Assembly: GCA_030035585.1 (NCBI GenBank)
Contig: CM057482.1
Coordinates: 44,001,501 to 44,065,500, forward strand
Reading direction: 5' to 3'
Length of the DNA: 64,000 nucleotides
Origin: Dugong dugon
Lineage: Eukaryota > Chordata > Mammalia > Sirenia > Dugongidae
The notes under the pieces are model-generated. The model did no database searches. It saw only the letters and a program-made list of their open reading frames with translations, and was not told the origin of the DNA. Below are positions 31,840-43,366 of the stretch, in pieces; within the stretch, counting starts at the first letter, position 1; each line of letters starts with the position of its first letter. A program made the position numbers and the translations under genes.

Positions 31840-32050
31840 GCTAGTATTTTGTTAGGCATTTTATATACACTTTTCAAATCAATTTATTTTTCATTGTAAT
31901 CTCATTTTATATCTGTAAAAACTGGTTCAAACAAGTTCTATGTCCAAAAATGAAAGAGCTAGTAAGTCATGGACAGAGACAAGATTCAAACATGGGCTAT
32001 GATAGACGAAGTCTCAGGCTTTTTCTACAGTGCTAAACTGCCTATAATTT
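31840..32050 (+). mobile_element. MIR fragment
   Basis: Order 'tgttaggcattttatataca', 'gtaatctcattttatatctg', 'aaagagctagtaagtcatgg', 'caagattcaaacatgggct', matching the MIR core and 3' part. Confidence 0.65.
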
Positions 32051-32256
32051 AGTATGTTTACTGTTTGGTAGAACTTGTTCTGTAAACACTTAGAGGAAAT
32101 GTTCAAGAAAAACAGAACTAACCAAATTTTCAAAATGATAAAGAATTACTAGAATTTTGAAAGAATGCCTCTATATGGTGGCTTTAGAAATAATGGTTTC
32201 AATTGACTTTTTCAGCTGCATTTATATTGCCTCTATTTTTAAAAAAACAGAAAAAA

Positions 32257-32409
32257 GCCAAACCCTTTGCCATCGAGTCGATTCTGACTCATAGAATCCC
32301 TATAGGACAGAGAAGAACTCCCCCATAGAGTTTCCAAGGAGCACCTGGTGGATTTGAATGGCTGACCTTTTGGTTAGCAGCCATAGCACGTAACCACTAT
32401 GCAACCAGG
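32257..32409 (-). mobile_element. AfroSINE, short type
   Basis: Tail 'tgccatcgagtcgattctga', body 'gtttccaaggagcacctggt', head 'cgtaaccactatgcaaccag'. It abuts the RTE fragment that starts at 32411. Confidence 0.92.
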
Positions 32410-32410
32410 C

Positions 32411-33170
32411 TGCTGAAAGTGAAGAGGAGTGGAAGCACTTACGGGTGAAGATCAAAGACCACAGCCTTCAGTATGGATTACACCTCAAAATAAAGAAAAC
32501 AAAAATCCTCACAACTAGACCAATAAGCAACATCATGACAAATGGAGAAAAGATTGAAGTTGTCAAGGATTTCATTTTACTTGGATCCACAATCAACACC
32601 CATGGAAGCAACAGTCAGGAAATCAAAAGATGCGTTGCATTGGGCAAATCTGCTGCAAAAGACCTCTTTAAATTGTTTAAAAGCAAAGACGTCACCTTGA
32701 AGTCTAAGGTGCACCTGACCCAAGCCATGGTATTTTCAATCATATCATATGCACGCGAAACCTGGACAATGAATAAGGAAGACCAAAGAAGAATTGATTC
32801 CTTTGAATTGTGGTGTTGGCAAAAAATATTGAATATACCATGGACTGCCAAAAGAATGAACAAGTCTGTCTTGGAAAAAGTACAACCAGAATGCTCCTTA
32901 GAAGGAAGAATGGCGAAACTATGTCTTACATACTTCAGACATGTTGTCAGGAGGGATCATTCCCTGGAGAAGGACATCATGCTTGGTAAATTAGATGGTC
33001 AGCAAAAAAGAGGAAGACCCTCAACGAGATAGATTGACACAGTGACTGCAACAATGGGCTCAAGCATAACAACGATTGTGAGCATGGCGCAGGCCTGAGC
33101 AGTGTTTTGTTCTGTGGTGCATAGGTTCTCTGTGAATCAGAACCAACTTGACGGCACCTAACAACAACAA
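32411..33170 (+). mobile_element. 5'-truncated RTE (3' quarter)
   Basis: Starts inside the region just after the RT YADD box (gctgaaagtgaagaggagtg) and runs to the tail 'accaacttgacggcacctaa' plus CAA repeats. A single open frame of 195 codons (32445-33032) covers the RTE C-terminal domain, with DFILLGSTINTHGS, RIDSFELWCWQKILNIPW and KRGRPSTR. The long open frame means little decay, so it is fairly young. The RT and EN domains are absent. Confidence 0.9.
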
Positions 33171-33189
33171 CAACAACATTTTTTAAAAA

Positions 33190-34634
33190 TTATGTTGGAG
33201 GATATACAGAAGAGAGATAGCAACTAGAGACATAGTAATTGTAAAAAGAAAGATAAACAATCTTTATTTGGGATGATTGTATATCCGGAAAACTCAAGAA
33301 TATCAAAACAAATATTATAAACAATAATGGAAGAGAAGGCCACATTTACAAGCAGACAAAAATGATAAAATATTTAGGTATAAAAGTAAACAAAAGATAT
33401 ATAAAACTTGTAAGAATAAAATCTTAAACCACTATGGACAGAGACAATTGTTGGCTAGAAAAAAATGAAAAATACTCCATGCTTTGGGATAGAAAAACTC
33501 GATGTCATCTGGATAAAAATTCCCCCCAAGGTAATTTGTAAGTTTAATGCAGTCCCCATAAAAATACCAACAGGTATCTTCCCCTTGGAGTTGAAACATT
33601 GGCTATAAAATTCAGCTGAAAACCAGAGACAAGCAAGAATGGCCAGATTAATTCTTAAAATGTGCAATGTAGGCTATAAAGCCAGTTTAATCAAATCAAT
33701 GCGTGTTGGCTCACATATACACAGACAGTCCAGTGGAACAGAATAAACAGTCCAAAAATAGATTCAAGTGTATATGAAAATTTAGTATATGATATAAAGG
33801 TGGCACCTCAAGTCAGATAGACTTTCTGGTACATAATGTTGTGATAACTGTACAGCCATATGAGAGCTACATAAGAAAAGATATAATTGTACCCATACCA
33901 TTAAATAAACCAGGTTAAAATCCAAATATATGACAGATCCAGATGGGAAATGTGAAACCAGACAAGTAGAAGAAAACACACGTTAACTTATTTATTTGGG
34001 AGTGGTGAAAATCCTGAGACCATTATTTTTAAAGGACTGATCAACTCAACTACATTAAAAAAAAAGCGAAGTCAAAAGACAAATGGCACTAAGCAAAAAA
34101 ATGTTTGCAACTTAATTTTAGAGCAAGTGAGAGAGAAAGGTCTATCCCAAATGTCTCAAAATAAGATCAGCAAGCTAACAGAAAATTTAAAAAGATATAT
34201 GAAAAGATATTCTAAGGAAGAAATATCAATAATCATTAACATATAATAAATCTTGTAATTCATTCATAATAAGAAAAATGCATATTTTAACAAGACTGAT
34301 ACCATACTCAGTTGGAAGGGCTGTGAGGCAAACAATACTCTCACGCATTGTTGGTGGGAATGCAAAACTTATATATAGAGAAAAAATTGACAATATCTAA
34401 CAAAATGACATATGCATATAACATTGCCCTTTGACCAAATAATCCCAAATTTAGGAACCTATCTCAAAGCTATCCTGGCAAAGGTAAAAACATGACTTAG
34501 GCACAAGGTTATTCTTTTTGGCATTATTTTTAAAAGCAAGAAATTTGAAACAATACAAATATCCTTCAATAAGAGACTGATTAAATATAGTATATTAATA
34601 CAATGTTATAGTTTCCAGCGATAAAGGAAGATTA
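33190..34634 (+). mobile_element. old L1 fragment (ORF2 C-terminal region)
   Basis: Order typical of decayed L1 ORF2: 'atttaggtataaaagtaaac', 'tactccatgctttgggatag', 'gtttaatgcagtccccataaaaatacc', 'gcattgttggtgggaatgcaaaact', 'gatccttcaataagagactg'-like. No frame survives. Sequence resumes at 34842-34985 after SINE insertions. Confidence 0.7.
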
Positions 34635-34790
34635 GGAGGTGGTGGCATAGTGGTTAAGAGCTCGGTTGCTAACCAAAAAGGTCAGCAGCTCAAATCAACC
34701 GGCCACTCCTTGGAAACCCTGTGGGTCAGTTCTACTCTGTCCTACATGGCTGCTATGAGTCGAGATTGACTTAACGGCAATGGGTTTGTT
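34635..34790 (+). mobile_element. AfroSINE, short type
   Basis: Head 'gtggtggcatagtggttaag', body 'ccactccttggaaaccctgt', tail 'gctatgagtcgagattgact'. Inserted in the old L1. Confidence 0.9.
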
Positions 34791-34797
34791 TGTTTCA

Positions 34798-34838
34798 TTG
34801 GGTTACTATAATCGACTCGACAGCAACAGGTTTTTATA
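34798..34838 (+). mobile_element. AfroSINE tail fragment
   Basis: Only 'gttactataatcgactcgac' and 'agcaacaggttttta' are present, directly after the complete SINE. It may be a second truncated insertion at the same tail or a slipped duplication of the tail. Confidence 0.6.
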
Positions 34839-34841
34839 CCT

Positions 34842-34985
34842 TATATGGAGTAAACTCCAGAATTTATTTTTCATTCAAAAAAGCAGGATGCAGAAGAACA
34901 CATAGAATGTTCAAGTTTGTGTAAGGAGGGGTTATATATACATGTGTGTGTGTATGTGAGTGTGTTATATATAGAATATATATTT
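34842..34985 (+). mobile_element. old L1 fragment, continuation, with short TG/TA repeat
   Basis: The segment 'aaaaagcaggatgcagaagaacacatagaatg' is a common L1 3' segment. A short (TG)n/(TA)n tract follows at 34930-34985. Confidence 0.5.
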
Positions 34986-34989
34986 TCAA

Positions 34990-35205
34990 GGAGTCATGGT
35001 GGCATAATGTTTAAAATGTTTGGTTGCTAACCATAACCAAAAGGTTGTCAGTTCAAACACATTAGACACTCTGCAAGCGAAAAGACCTGGAGATCTGCTC
35101 CTGTAAAGATTACAGCCTTGAAAACCCTATGGGGCAGTTCTACCCTGTCCTGTAGGGTTGTTATGAGTTGTAATTAACTTGAGGGCACACAACAACAACA
35201 ACATA
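34990..35205 (+). mobile_element. AfroSINE, long type
   Basis: Starts ggagtcatggtggcataatg, carries the extra block 'gatctgctcctgtaaagatt', and ends 'gttatgagttgtaattaact' plus CAA repeats. The 'ctaaccataaccaaaagg' stretch holds a small internal duplication. Confidence 0.88.
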
Positions 35206-35214
35206 CATAAATTT

Positions 35215-35625
35215 ATTTGTTAGGGCTGCTATAACAACATGTCACAAATTGGGTGGCTTCAAACAACAGAAACTTATTGTCTCAAAGTTCTGGAGGCTAG
35301 AAGTCCTAACTCACGATGTTGGCAGGACCATGCTCTCTATGAAGGTTCGAGGTAAAGGTCCTCCTTTGTCTCTTCCAGCTTCTGGTAGTCCCAGGAGTTC
35401 CTTGGTTTATGAATGAAAATCTTCAATCTCTACCAGTCTTCAGATGGCCACCTTCCCTCTGTCTGTCTCGCTGTCTCTTCTCCTCTTTCATAAGGACAGC
35501 GCTCAGATTGGATTAGGACCCACCCTATTCCAGTATGAACTCATGTTGACTGATAAGATTTCAAAAACTCTAATGAGGTTGTATTCTTAGGTACGGAGGT
35601 TAGGACTTCAGCATTTCATTTTGGG
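35215..35625 (-). mobile_element. MLT1-like MaLR LTR
   Basis: Reverse-complement MLT1 pattern: 'gttagggctgctataacaac', 'aaattgggtggcttcaaaca', 'tctcaaagttctggaggcta', 'gtctcttccagcttctggta', 'cataaggacagcgctcagat'. Confidence 0.8.
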
Positions 35626-35944
35626 GAGCATGTGTGTGTGTATGTAATTAGATAACAGGTATGTATGTGTGTTTGTATGTGTGTGTATAATTGGATAACA
35701 AGAAAATGAAAATAATCAATTATGTATTCTTGTAAGGAGTCAAGAAACAAGAATGACATCAAAGAAGTTAGATATGAATGCTGAAATGGAATTTTAATTG
35801 AAAATATCAGCAAGACTCATGTTTTCAAATATTCATATTCTGTACTCCTGTCCTCAAAAATTCTGAGAATCAAGGAAAACTCAATAGCTTTAGGCACACC
35901 TAGCAAGCAGATTGTGGTCTTTAAATACTAGTCCTCATGAAAGG
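35626..35944. other. TG-rich duplicated stretch then unique sequence
   Basis: At 35630-35700 two diverged copies of a (TG)n-plus-'taattggataaca' unit occur in tandem (tgtgtatgtaattagataac and tgtgtataattggataaca). The rest is unique. Confidence 0.5.
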
Positions 35945-36400
35945 GAATACGGGTTATATTTGTTTTCTATTGTCGTAAAGCAAACGACCACAAAAAAAAG
36001 TGGCTTAAAACTACACAACTCTTATTACCTTACAGTTTATGAGTCAGGAGTCCAGGTACTGCTTAGCTCGGGGTCTCCCCAAGCTGAAATCAAGTTGTTG
36101 ATTGTGGCTGGAATCTTATTTTAGTCCCAGGGTCATCTTCCAAGTTCAACCAATACAGGTTGCTGGCCGAATTCAGTTCCTTGTGGTTGTAGGACTGAGG
36201 ACTTGAGCTTCTAGAAACTGCTTCTCTCCACCGTCAGTCCATGACATGGCTGTTTGCTTTCTTCCTGAAGGTCAGCAGAACAGAATCCGATACTGCCTCT
36301 TGTGTCTTGCTTCCTTTTCAAGACAGGTTGCGATAGGCTTTTTGGACCTCCCTGTTCATAGAATCAAAATAAGTTATGTAACACATCAGATAAATATTAT
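35945..36400 (-). mobile_element. old LTR-like mammalian repeat
   Basis: The pattern 'tttgttttctattgtcgtaaagcaaacgaccacaaaaa', 'agtggcttaaaactacacaa', 'ttcagttccttgtggttgtaggactgagg' is that of a common old mammalian LTR-type repeat in reverse orientation. The family is not certain. Confidence 0.5.
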
Positions 36401-36469
36401 ATATATGATATCTTCATTAACGTCCTGGTTTGCTATCAAAAAGATAGCTTATGACAAAAAAAAAAAAAA

Positions 36470-36528
36470 ACCCCTAAAACCAAACCCATTGTTGTTGAGT
36501 TGATTCCAACTCATAGCAACCCTATACC
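36470..36528 (-). mobile_element. AfroSINE tail fragment
   Basis: An A-run, then 'ccaaacccattgttgttgag' and 'ttgattccaactcatagcaa': only the 3' tail, in minus orientation. Confidence 0.7.
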
Positions 36529-36751
36529 TTATGACGTGTACATCATATTTAGTCATTTTTAACAAGGCTTTCATATGAGCCAGATACATTGATGGCACTG
36601 GAGATGGAATAATGAATGGCATGTGTCCTGCCCAGTAGTAAAGAGGGCACCGGTAGCTCATGGCGTGATGTGGCCAAACAGATATGCAGAATATCATCAC
36701 TGGATACTCCTAATGGAATACTTACAAAAGGCATGATTCTGGGTGACCGTG

Positions 36752-37259
36752 TGTCAGATTGAATTATGCCCCCCCCCCCCAGAATGTGTGTATCAACTTA
36801 GCAGGGCCATGATTCCCAGTAATTTATGATTGTCTACCATTTTATCATCTGATGTGATTTCCCTGTGTTGTAAATGTTATCACTATGATATAATAAGATG
36901 GATTAGTGGCAGTTACATTGATGAGGTCTACAAGATTAGATAGTGTCTTCTTTTGAGATATGAAAGAGAGAAGAGAGCAGAGAGACATGGGGACCTCATA
37001 CCACCAAGAAAGCTGTGCGGGAGCAGAGCACGCCCTTTGGACTTGAGGTTCCCATGTTGAGATGCTCCCAGACCAAGGGAAGACTGATGCATCACAAGAA
37101 CCTTCTCCCAGAGCTGACAGAGACAGAAAGCCTTACCCTGGAGCTGATGCATTGAATTTGGACTTGTAGCCTACTAGACTGTAAAAGAATAAATTTCTCT
37201 TTGTTAAAAGCCATCCACTTATGGTATTTCTGTTATAGCAGCACTAGGTGACTAAGACA
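36752..37259 (+). mobile_element. MaLR-type solo LTR (lineage-specific family)
   Basis: Begins tgtcagattgaattatgcc, includes a C12 run (36769-36780), and ends 'gcactaggtgactaagaca'. It is the plus-orientation counterpart of the LTRs at 12048 and 21187/30754. The flanks ccgtg (36747-36751) and cagtg (37260-37264) match at 4 of 5 positions, a weak target-site duplication. Confidence 0.8.
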
Positions 37260-37547
37260 CAGTGTAACTGATACCTTAGAACACTTTCGTTGAAGGAGTA
37301 TAATGAGACCGGTCAGTTGCTCTTAATTGTGCTAGAGAAAGTAGGGAAAGAAAAGGATGATCTCAGGGCTTTATATTCGCAGCTCGAGCACCACATAAAT
37401 GACCTGAAAGCTTTTATGTCTGCCTTAAAAGAAATTCTGAAATCAATTTCAGATGTCTTTGAAATGTCTATTAAAATTATTTATTTAATAAACACATATA
37501 CATACATATAGAGATATCATACTTGTTCTTTGTTTCTGGTAGAACCC
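37260..37547 (+). other. segment after the LTR with a 73-codon helical frame
   Basis: The frame 37290-37511 (73 codons) reads as an amphipathic helix rich in Lys, Glu and Leu (KVGKEKDDLRALYSQLEHHI). The segment ends 'tagaaccctgaccaaca', which resembles the end of an ERVL-class LTR. It may be a remnant of LTR-retrotransposon internal sequence or another short LTR; I do not recognise a protein family. Confidence 0.3.
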
Positions 37548-38499
37548 TGACCAACATAGATGGTACTCATAAGCACCAAATAAACTCTCTTACTTGGGTG
37601 CAAATGCCTGTATTAGTCCATAATAAATTTTCACCCATTGTGACCTTGTACAATTAATTGATGCCACAGAACACAAGAGTGATAAATACCTTTCAAAATA
37701 GAATTCTGGAGTCTAAGACGCCCCATCACCTTCCGCTTGTGCATTAGACAGTTGCCATAGAAACTTGCTGTGGATACCCAACAATTTGCAGCTCCAGGTC
37801 CCCAAATCCTGAGCCTATCACAATAGGCAGGAAGAAAGGAATGAGCATTGTTAGTGCTCCTGTTGACGTGGCTTTCAGAGCTAGTGGAAACTGAAAAATA
37901 GGGCTCACTCAAGTAAGGTGGTCAGGAACCAAGGTATTTAGGGCATCATTTTTGCTACCAACCTTGCTTTTATTTTATTTATTGTTTTGTTTTGTTTTCT
38001 TGTACACTCCTAAGAGAAAACCCAAAGACAGAATGAAACAGAGATTAGGTACCCACTGGCATTGTCTGCCTTCAGTTAACTGTGCTTCTGATGTCCTCCT
38101 GAGTGTTTACATCTCCTTAAGAATATTCTTTATGATGCTCATATATATACACAACAATATTTCAAATTTCTAATCAGAATAGAAAGCAACTCTAAGAAAT
38201 CTGACCTAAGATTTTTTTTAATGATTAGAACCAGTTTCTTTGTTTAGTCTTTACTTTTCACTAGCTGTTACCTAAATGGATCCCCACTTACTACAGTAAA
38301 AATAAATTTCTACTTGTGCCTTTGCATAGCAGTAGTATTGCAGATATTAAGACATGCACTATGGAATAAAGATACTGTGTTGTAACTTTTAGAAAAGCAT
38401 GATAAATGAATGAAAAGTGAATACATGTTTTAGAACAATATCCATTGAAATAAATGTGGCAGCTTTCAAGGTAGTCTCCTGGGGAAGCCACTCTACAGT
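37548..38499. other. unique sequence, nothing recognised
   Basis: AT-rich sequence without recognised repeats or coding motifs. Confidence 0.4.
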
Positions 38500-38700
38500 A
38501 CCAAACCAAACATACTGCCATTGAGTCAATTCCAAATTAGTGACACTATAGGACAGAGTAGAATGGCCCCATAGGGTTTCCAAGGCCGTAAATCTTTAAG
38601 GGAGCAAACTGCCACATCTTTCTCCCATGGACCAACTGGAGGGTTTGAACCACCAACCTTTCAGTTAGCAGCCAAGTGTTTTAATCACTGCACCATCAGA
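38500..38700 (-). mobile_element. AfroSINE, long type
   Basis: Tail 'ccaaacatactgccattgag', body 'ccatagggtttccaaggccg', extra block 'gcaaactgccacatctttct', head 'ttttaatcactgcaccatca'. Confidence 0.9.
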
Positions 38701-39334
38701 CAGGTGCAACGAAACCAAAGTCACACATCATTTCCCCTCCCAGAAGTGACCATACTTAACATTCAAACATTGTTCCATGTTTAATTCCCATTTTTTTGTG
38801 CAACCTATTGTCTCTCTCTATATTTTTTACAGAAGATATTTGGTATCTTCTCTTTTTACTTAATATTATATTATAGACAAATTCCCAGGGTAAGAACTTA
38901 ATGACTGCCTAATTATGTGGTGTGTGTGTGTGTTTGCCTAACTATATATAAAATGTATGTATCAATATACTATATATCTGTAGCTATCTATCCACGCTTA
39001 AGTATATGATACTTAAGTAGCATTGATGTCTTCGGCATTTTTTAATTCTCTTGAAATATTTTTACAATTTGGCCTGGAATATTCAAGAGAATATAATCCT
39101 AACCAAATTACTGAGTACTGATGGAAATGACACATTCAATTACAAATTTAATAAACTGTTGGTAAAGGGCTATGGGAATAAGAAAAGAAATTAAACAATT
39201 GATTTCTAAAATTTGTTTCAGACTAGTCTTGAGTCTCAAAATTTATAGTGATTGCTGTTAAAAAAGGAAATAGAGCATTGAAGTCATATCTCATATGTAT
39301 TTCATCATCTATGTCCATTTAGCTACTTCGAATT
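38701..39334. other. AT-rich sequence, possibly old repeat
   Basis: A short (TG)n tract lies at 38921-38937. The stretch near 38735-38905 resembles an old unresolved mammalian repeat. Nothing coding. Confidence 0.35.
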
Positions 39335-39509
39335 TTTTTGTCATGCTAAGTATATATATACCAACATATTTGCCATTTCAACATTTTTTACACATGCAGT
39401 TCCGTGGCATTGATTACGTTTACCATACTGTGCAACCATCACCACTATCTGTTCCCCAATTTTTCCATCACACTTACAAAAGCACTGAGCTACCATCCAG
39501 CTACTTTTA
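39335..39509 (-). mobile_element. L1 3'UTR-like fragment
   Basis: The order 'atttgccatttcaacatttttt', 'cagttccgtggcattgatta', 'gtgcaaccatcaccactatc' matches the minus-strand L1 3'UTR module also seen at 21415-21485 in the big L1. Confidence 0.5.
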
Positions 39510-40434
39510 GCGTTATATTTTTAAAGATCAAAGTTTTACATTTTAGTTTAATAATATTTTAGAATTATACACTTTAAATCTCACTTAAATGTTTAACTTC
39601 TGTAAAGTGAACAATTTTCCACAAATGAAATATAAATCTTCTTTTAATTAGTTTCAAAAACATATTTCATGGGAATTTAAAACCGTGTAAGCAATCAATG
39701 GAGATCGCATAATTTCACTAATCTTGTAAAATGGCCCTTCCATTTCTAAAACTCTAAGCCATATCAAGATAAAAATGACAATAATAGGTAAAATAAAAGT
39801 CCTACGCGAGTATCTATTATTCACCAGAGGCATGATTGGGCATTTTGCGTATGTTTGATCACTTAAACCTTACAGAAGATAGGAAAGCTTTTAATTATTT
39901 AGTTAATACTTTATTAATATTGGACCTCTTCCAGTTTGAAGGACTTGAAATTGCTTTCAGTGATATATAAATTGCATCCAAATAACCCAACTAAGAAATT
40001 GGGGCTCTTTTTTTCAGTACTCATGGATCACTTACAAGGGGTCACATGTTAGGCCACAGATACTATTCAATATCATTTAAATCTTACAACAAATAATATC
40101 TGCAAGGTTTTATTTAATTAATGTTTCACATTATTTCAGAGAGAATTCATGGTGGCTGATTGGGTAGAGAACCTGCTGACTCAGTATACCCAAGATATCC
40201 CAGTTTAGCTTGTTGCCCAGAAGTTTAACAGGCCCCCCCTTTGCTCCCAGAAGGGTTGTTCTACTTATGGAACAACATAACATCTACCAAGATAACACCA
40301 ATAAGAAGGGTGAAAGGAATGGTCTGGATTTCCAAAACTATTGTGGTTAATTCTATCATTGTTGTCCCAGAACGAATGGAGTATTTTCAAAAAGCTCATG
40401 AAATCTTAACAAAGTTTCCAAAGTAGAATTTGCA
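39510..40434. other. unique sequence, nothing recognised
   Basis: AT-rich. Weak MIR-like words occur near 39840 and 40020 but are too diverged to call. Confidence 0.35.
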
Positions 40435-40900
40435 CTAGTCACATTCACTGGACACAATGCAATAACTAAAAACTAATATTAAAAAAAAAGTTTAAATAAC
40501 AGGCCTAGCCACTTAGAAATATAAAGTATGATTAAAAATCTTTATTCCTAGATCATAGTGAAAATTCAAAATAATAACTAGAACGTAGTGACAGCACAGA
40601 CAGTAAGAGGCATATTTTTAAAGATGGACGCAACTCCACTCTAGTCAGAGTACATTTCATACCCTAAATGTTTTCATCATTAAGCAAAAAAGTAATAAAC
40701 AAACAAATAAGCCAGTGTTTTATTTAAAATGTTTCCATATGAATAACTAGATGCCCAAGGGAAGCAAGAGGAAATATATAATAATGATTAAAAAATAAAA
40801 TTTAAGTGATAAGTTTAACAGCTAGTTGGACTTCTCTTTTATAATACCAAACAAAAGAACAAATTTTGCCAAGGAAAATTAAGAAAGGGTAGGGAAATCA
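40435..40900 (+). mobile_element. old L1 fragment (endonuclease end and linker)
   Basis: The block 'cattcactggacacaatgcaataactaaaaac', then an A-run and 'ccacttagaaatataaagt', resembles the end of the L1 endonuclease region (the SDHNA stretch) and what follows. Highly diverged. Confidence 0.4.
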
Positions 40901-40911
40901 CAATAGTAATA

Positions 40912-41098
40912 CAGTAAAATCTGTGAAAGCCAGAACCCGCGTAAGCAGAAACCGGTCAGAGAAGGAAATCTCAAATATTTTCCACTAATAGACAGTGATA
41001 GAAACTGGTAAGACTATACCCGGTCACAGGTGGAAAACTTGGGAGACCGGGAAAGACAAGGCAGTCCCGTCGAGTTCCTGCTTTCACAGGTTTCACTG
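40912..41098. mobile_element. short TA-flanked inverted-repeat element (mariner-type MITE)
   Basis: The left end cagtaaaatctgtgaaagcc pairs with the right end, whose reverse complement is cagtgaaacctgtgaaagca. These terminal inverted repeats agree at 17 of 20 positions. TA dinucleotides flank both ends (40910-40911 and 41099-41100), as mariner-type transposons leave. At 187 bp it cannot encode a transposase. GC and CpG content are higher than the surroundings. Confidence 0.75.
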
Positions 41099-41100
41099 TA

Positions 41101-41913
41101 ATAATAGAAACCAATCCCAGTTACTGAGAACATTTTATAATACCAGACAACCATATACAATTCTATTCTAAAACAAATATACAACTGTGGACAAAATAGA
41201 AGTTTTGTGGGAAAAATAAATGCCAAAATTTGATTAAAGAAGAAAAAAAGAGAGGCCTGAATAAACCAATAACTACATAAAAATAAAAACATCAAGTTTC
41301 CATCTCTAAAGCTCGAATTCAGGTTTTTCTTTCCTCCTGAAACTTCAGATCTTTAGACTTGTCCTGAGCATAAGAAAAGAGAAACTTCCCACTGCCTTTT
41401 CCAGAGCTGAAACAACTCTGATATCAAAGACAGCAGGAAATAAGCCCTGGATACAAAAATAATAAAATACTTTAATCCTTCTAATAAGTGTGCCACATGA
41501 TCAATTAGGATTTATTAGATAAATGTGAGAATAGTTAAAAATCAGGAATCCCAGTTAAATAATTCATTGTATCAAAGAAGAAATCCCATGTAGGAATCTT
41601 GATCGATGACAAAAAGTTACTTTGTAAAATTTCACATTCTTTCCTATCTTAAAAAAGAGAAATTATTAAATTACCGACGTGAAACGCTGATATTCCAAAC
41701 TATTCTAAGAATCTCTTTCTGAAAAGCAACCACAATCTGCAGAGTAAAATTCTGAGTGCATTTTCATTTTAAAATCAGGAACGTGGAAAAGATACACACG
41801 TGGAAGATCAAAAAAAATGTCCCAAGCAGTTGATAGGGATTATCTCTAGGTAGTGAGAGATTTGGATGATTTTTCCCCCCCCTTGGGTTACTGCTATTTT
41901 CTAAACCAACGAT
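41101..41913. other. unique AT-rich sequence
   Basis: Nothing coding. The stretch near 41840-41880 ('gggattatctctaggtagtg') resembles a common L1 3'UTR word but is too short to assign. Confidence 0.35.
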
Positions 41914-42010
41914 CATGAAGCTGGCACGGGACCAGGCAACATTTTGTTTTGTTATACGTAAGGTTGCCATGAGTTGGAGCCAACTCGACAGCAACTAACA
42001 ACTACAACAA
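41914..42010 (+). mobile_element. RTE 3' tail fragment
   Basis: Reads 'ggcacgggaccaggcaacat', 'tttgttttgttatacgtaag', then 'gagttggagccaactcgaca' and CAA repeats: the last ~90 bases of an RTE-type element. Confidence 0.75.
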
Positions 42011-42117
42011 TACTTTCTTAATACCAGTTTTCATTCTGACAGATTAAAAAATAACCTTAGTAATCATTTGTAAAGGGAGATAAGAAAGAGAGATGAAACA
42101 AGGTTTAAAACATAAAC

Positions 42118-42326
42118 CAAAACAGACTAGTTGCCAACCAGTCAGCTCTGACTAATGCCAATCCCATTTGTGTTAGATTTAGAACTGTGCTCCACAGGAT
42201 TTTCAATGGCTGATTTTTAGATGTAGATCTCCAGGCCTTTCTTTCAAGGCATTTCTGGATGGATTCAAACAGCCAACCTGAGAGTTAGAGGCTGAACGCG
42301 TAATTGTTGCACCACCCAGGGACTCC
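42118..42326 (-). mobile_element. AfroSINE, variant B
   Basis: Tail 'gttgccaaccagtcagctct', RTE-5'-like part 'atgtagatctccaggccttt', head 'ttgcaccacccagggactcc'. Directly followed by an RTE 3' fragment in the same orientation. Confidence 0.85.
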
Positions 42327-42327
42327 T

Positions 42328-42633
42328 TGTTGTTATGGTTGTTAGGTGCCATCGAGTCAATTCTGACTCACAGTAACCCTGTGTCCAACAGAATGAAACA
42401 CTGCCCAGTCCTGTGCCATCCTCACAATCCTTCCTATGTTTGAGCCCATTGTTGCAGCCACTGTGTGAATCCATCCTGTTGATGATCTTCCTCTTTTTGG
42501 CTGACCTACCTTTCCAAGCATGATGTCCATTTCCAGGGACTGTTCCTTCCTGATAACATGTCCTAAGTACGTGAGACCAAGTCACCGTATTTGCTTCCAA
42601 GTAGCACTGTGGCTGTATTTCTTCCAAGACAGA
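42328..42633 (-). mobile_element. 5'-truncated RTE, last ~300 bases
   Basis: Minus strand. Tail 'gttaggtgccatcgagtcaa', then the 3' coding end 'ccatcctcacaatccttcct', 'ttgttgcagccactgtgtga', 'ccaagcatgatgtccat'. No catalytic region is present. Confidence 0.85.
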
Positions 42634-43366
42634 CTTAAGACATAAATTGGAGGCTAATATAAAAATGCATATTGTAGAGTTTTATACTTTTCCTAGACAG
42701 GCTTGGTGGTCATCAGGTATGTACCAGTACAGCCATACAGGTTGCTAAAATAGTGACATCTTCTATATTAGGGGAAATGCTGCTTCTCAGCCCCCAAATG
42801 CCCCCCATCACCACTCAAGCTGCTGGGTCCCAGTTCTAGACCACCAATTTCACCAGCAACTTAGGGCTATTAGCTAGCATAATAGAAGGTCTAGAAGACA
42901 CTGCTCCAGCCCTAAAGCCAGCATTCACTCTGAATGGTAGATAGGTCCATGCATTACTGATCATTAAGTATTTTGAATATCACCCCTTGTCTATGAATGT
43001 GTCACAGATTTGGCTGTGAATTCTGCAGTAGTCATACAATTGCATGACATAAGAAGTTATGCAATCCCCAAGTTTTTTAGAAAAAATGCAAACCAGTTGC
43101 TCAGCAGAAACATTATCCCTGATATGAAGAAAGACACTGTCATCACTGTTGTGGTCCCAACCAATGCTCATCATATAATCATCAAGATCCTCAACAGCAT
43201 CACTGCTCTACATCCACAGGAATCATCTGGGAGCTGCTTCTGCCAGCACTCTATCTGGGATGGCACCAAAGTACAAGTTTATATTATTGTACTACATTCT
43301 TGGGTGCAAGTCCCTATTATTGCATATTATTTCACCACCTTTTTGGGGCCCCTGAAATTGTTACAT
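42634..43366. other. unique sequence, nothing recognised
   Basis: No known repeat. A 122-codon open frame (43010-43378) lacks any recognisable domain. Confidence 0.4.

Noticed and set aside
37571..37660. Possible polyadenylation signals and a gene end near aataaactctc
   Set aside because: AATAAA-like words are common in AT-rich DNA, and there is no coding or exon evidence upstream.
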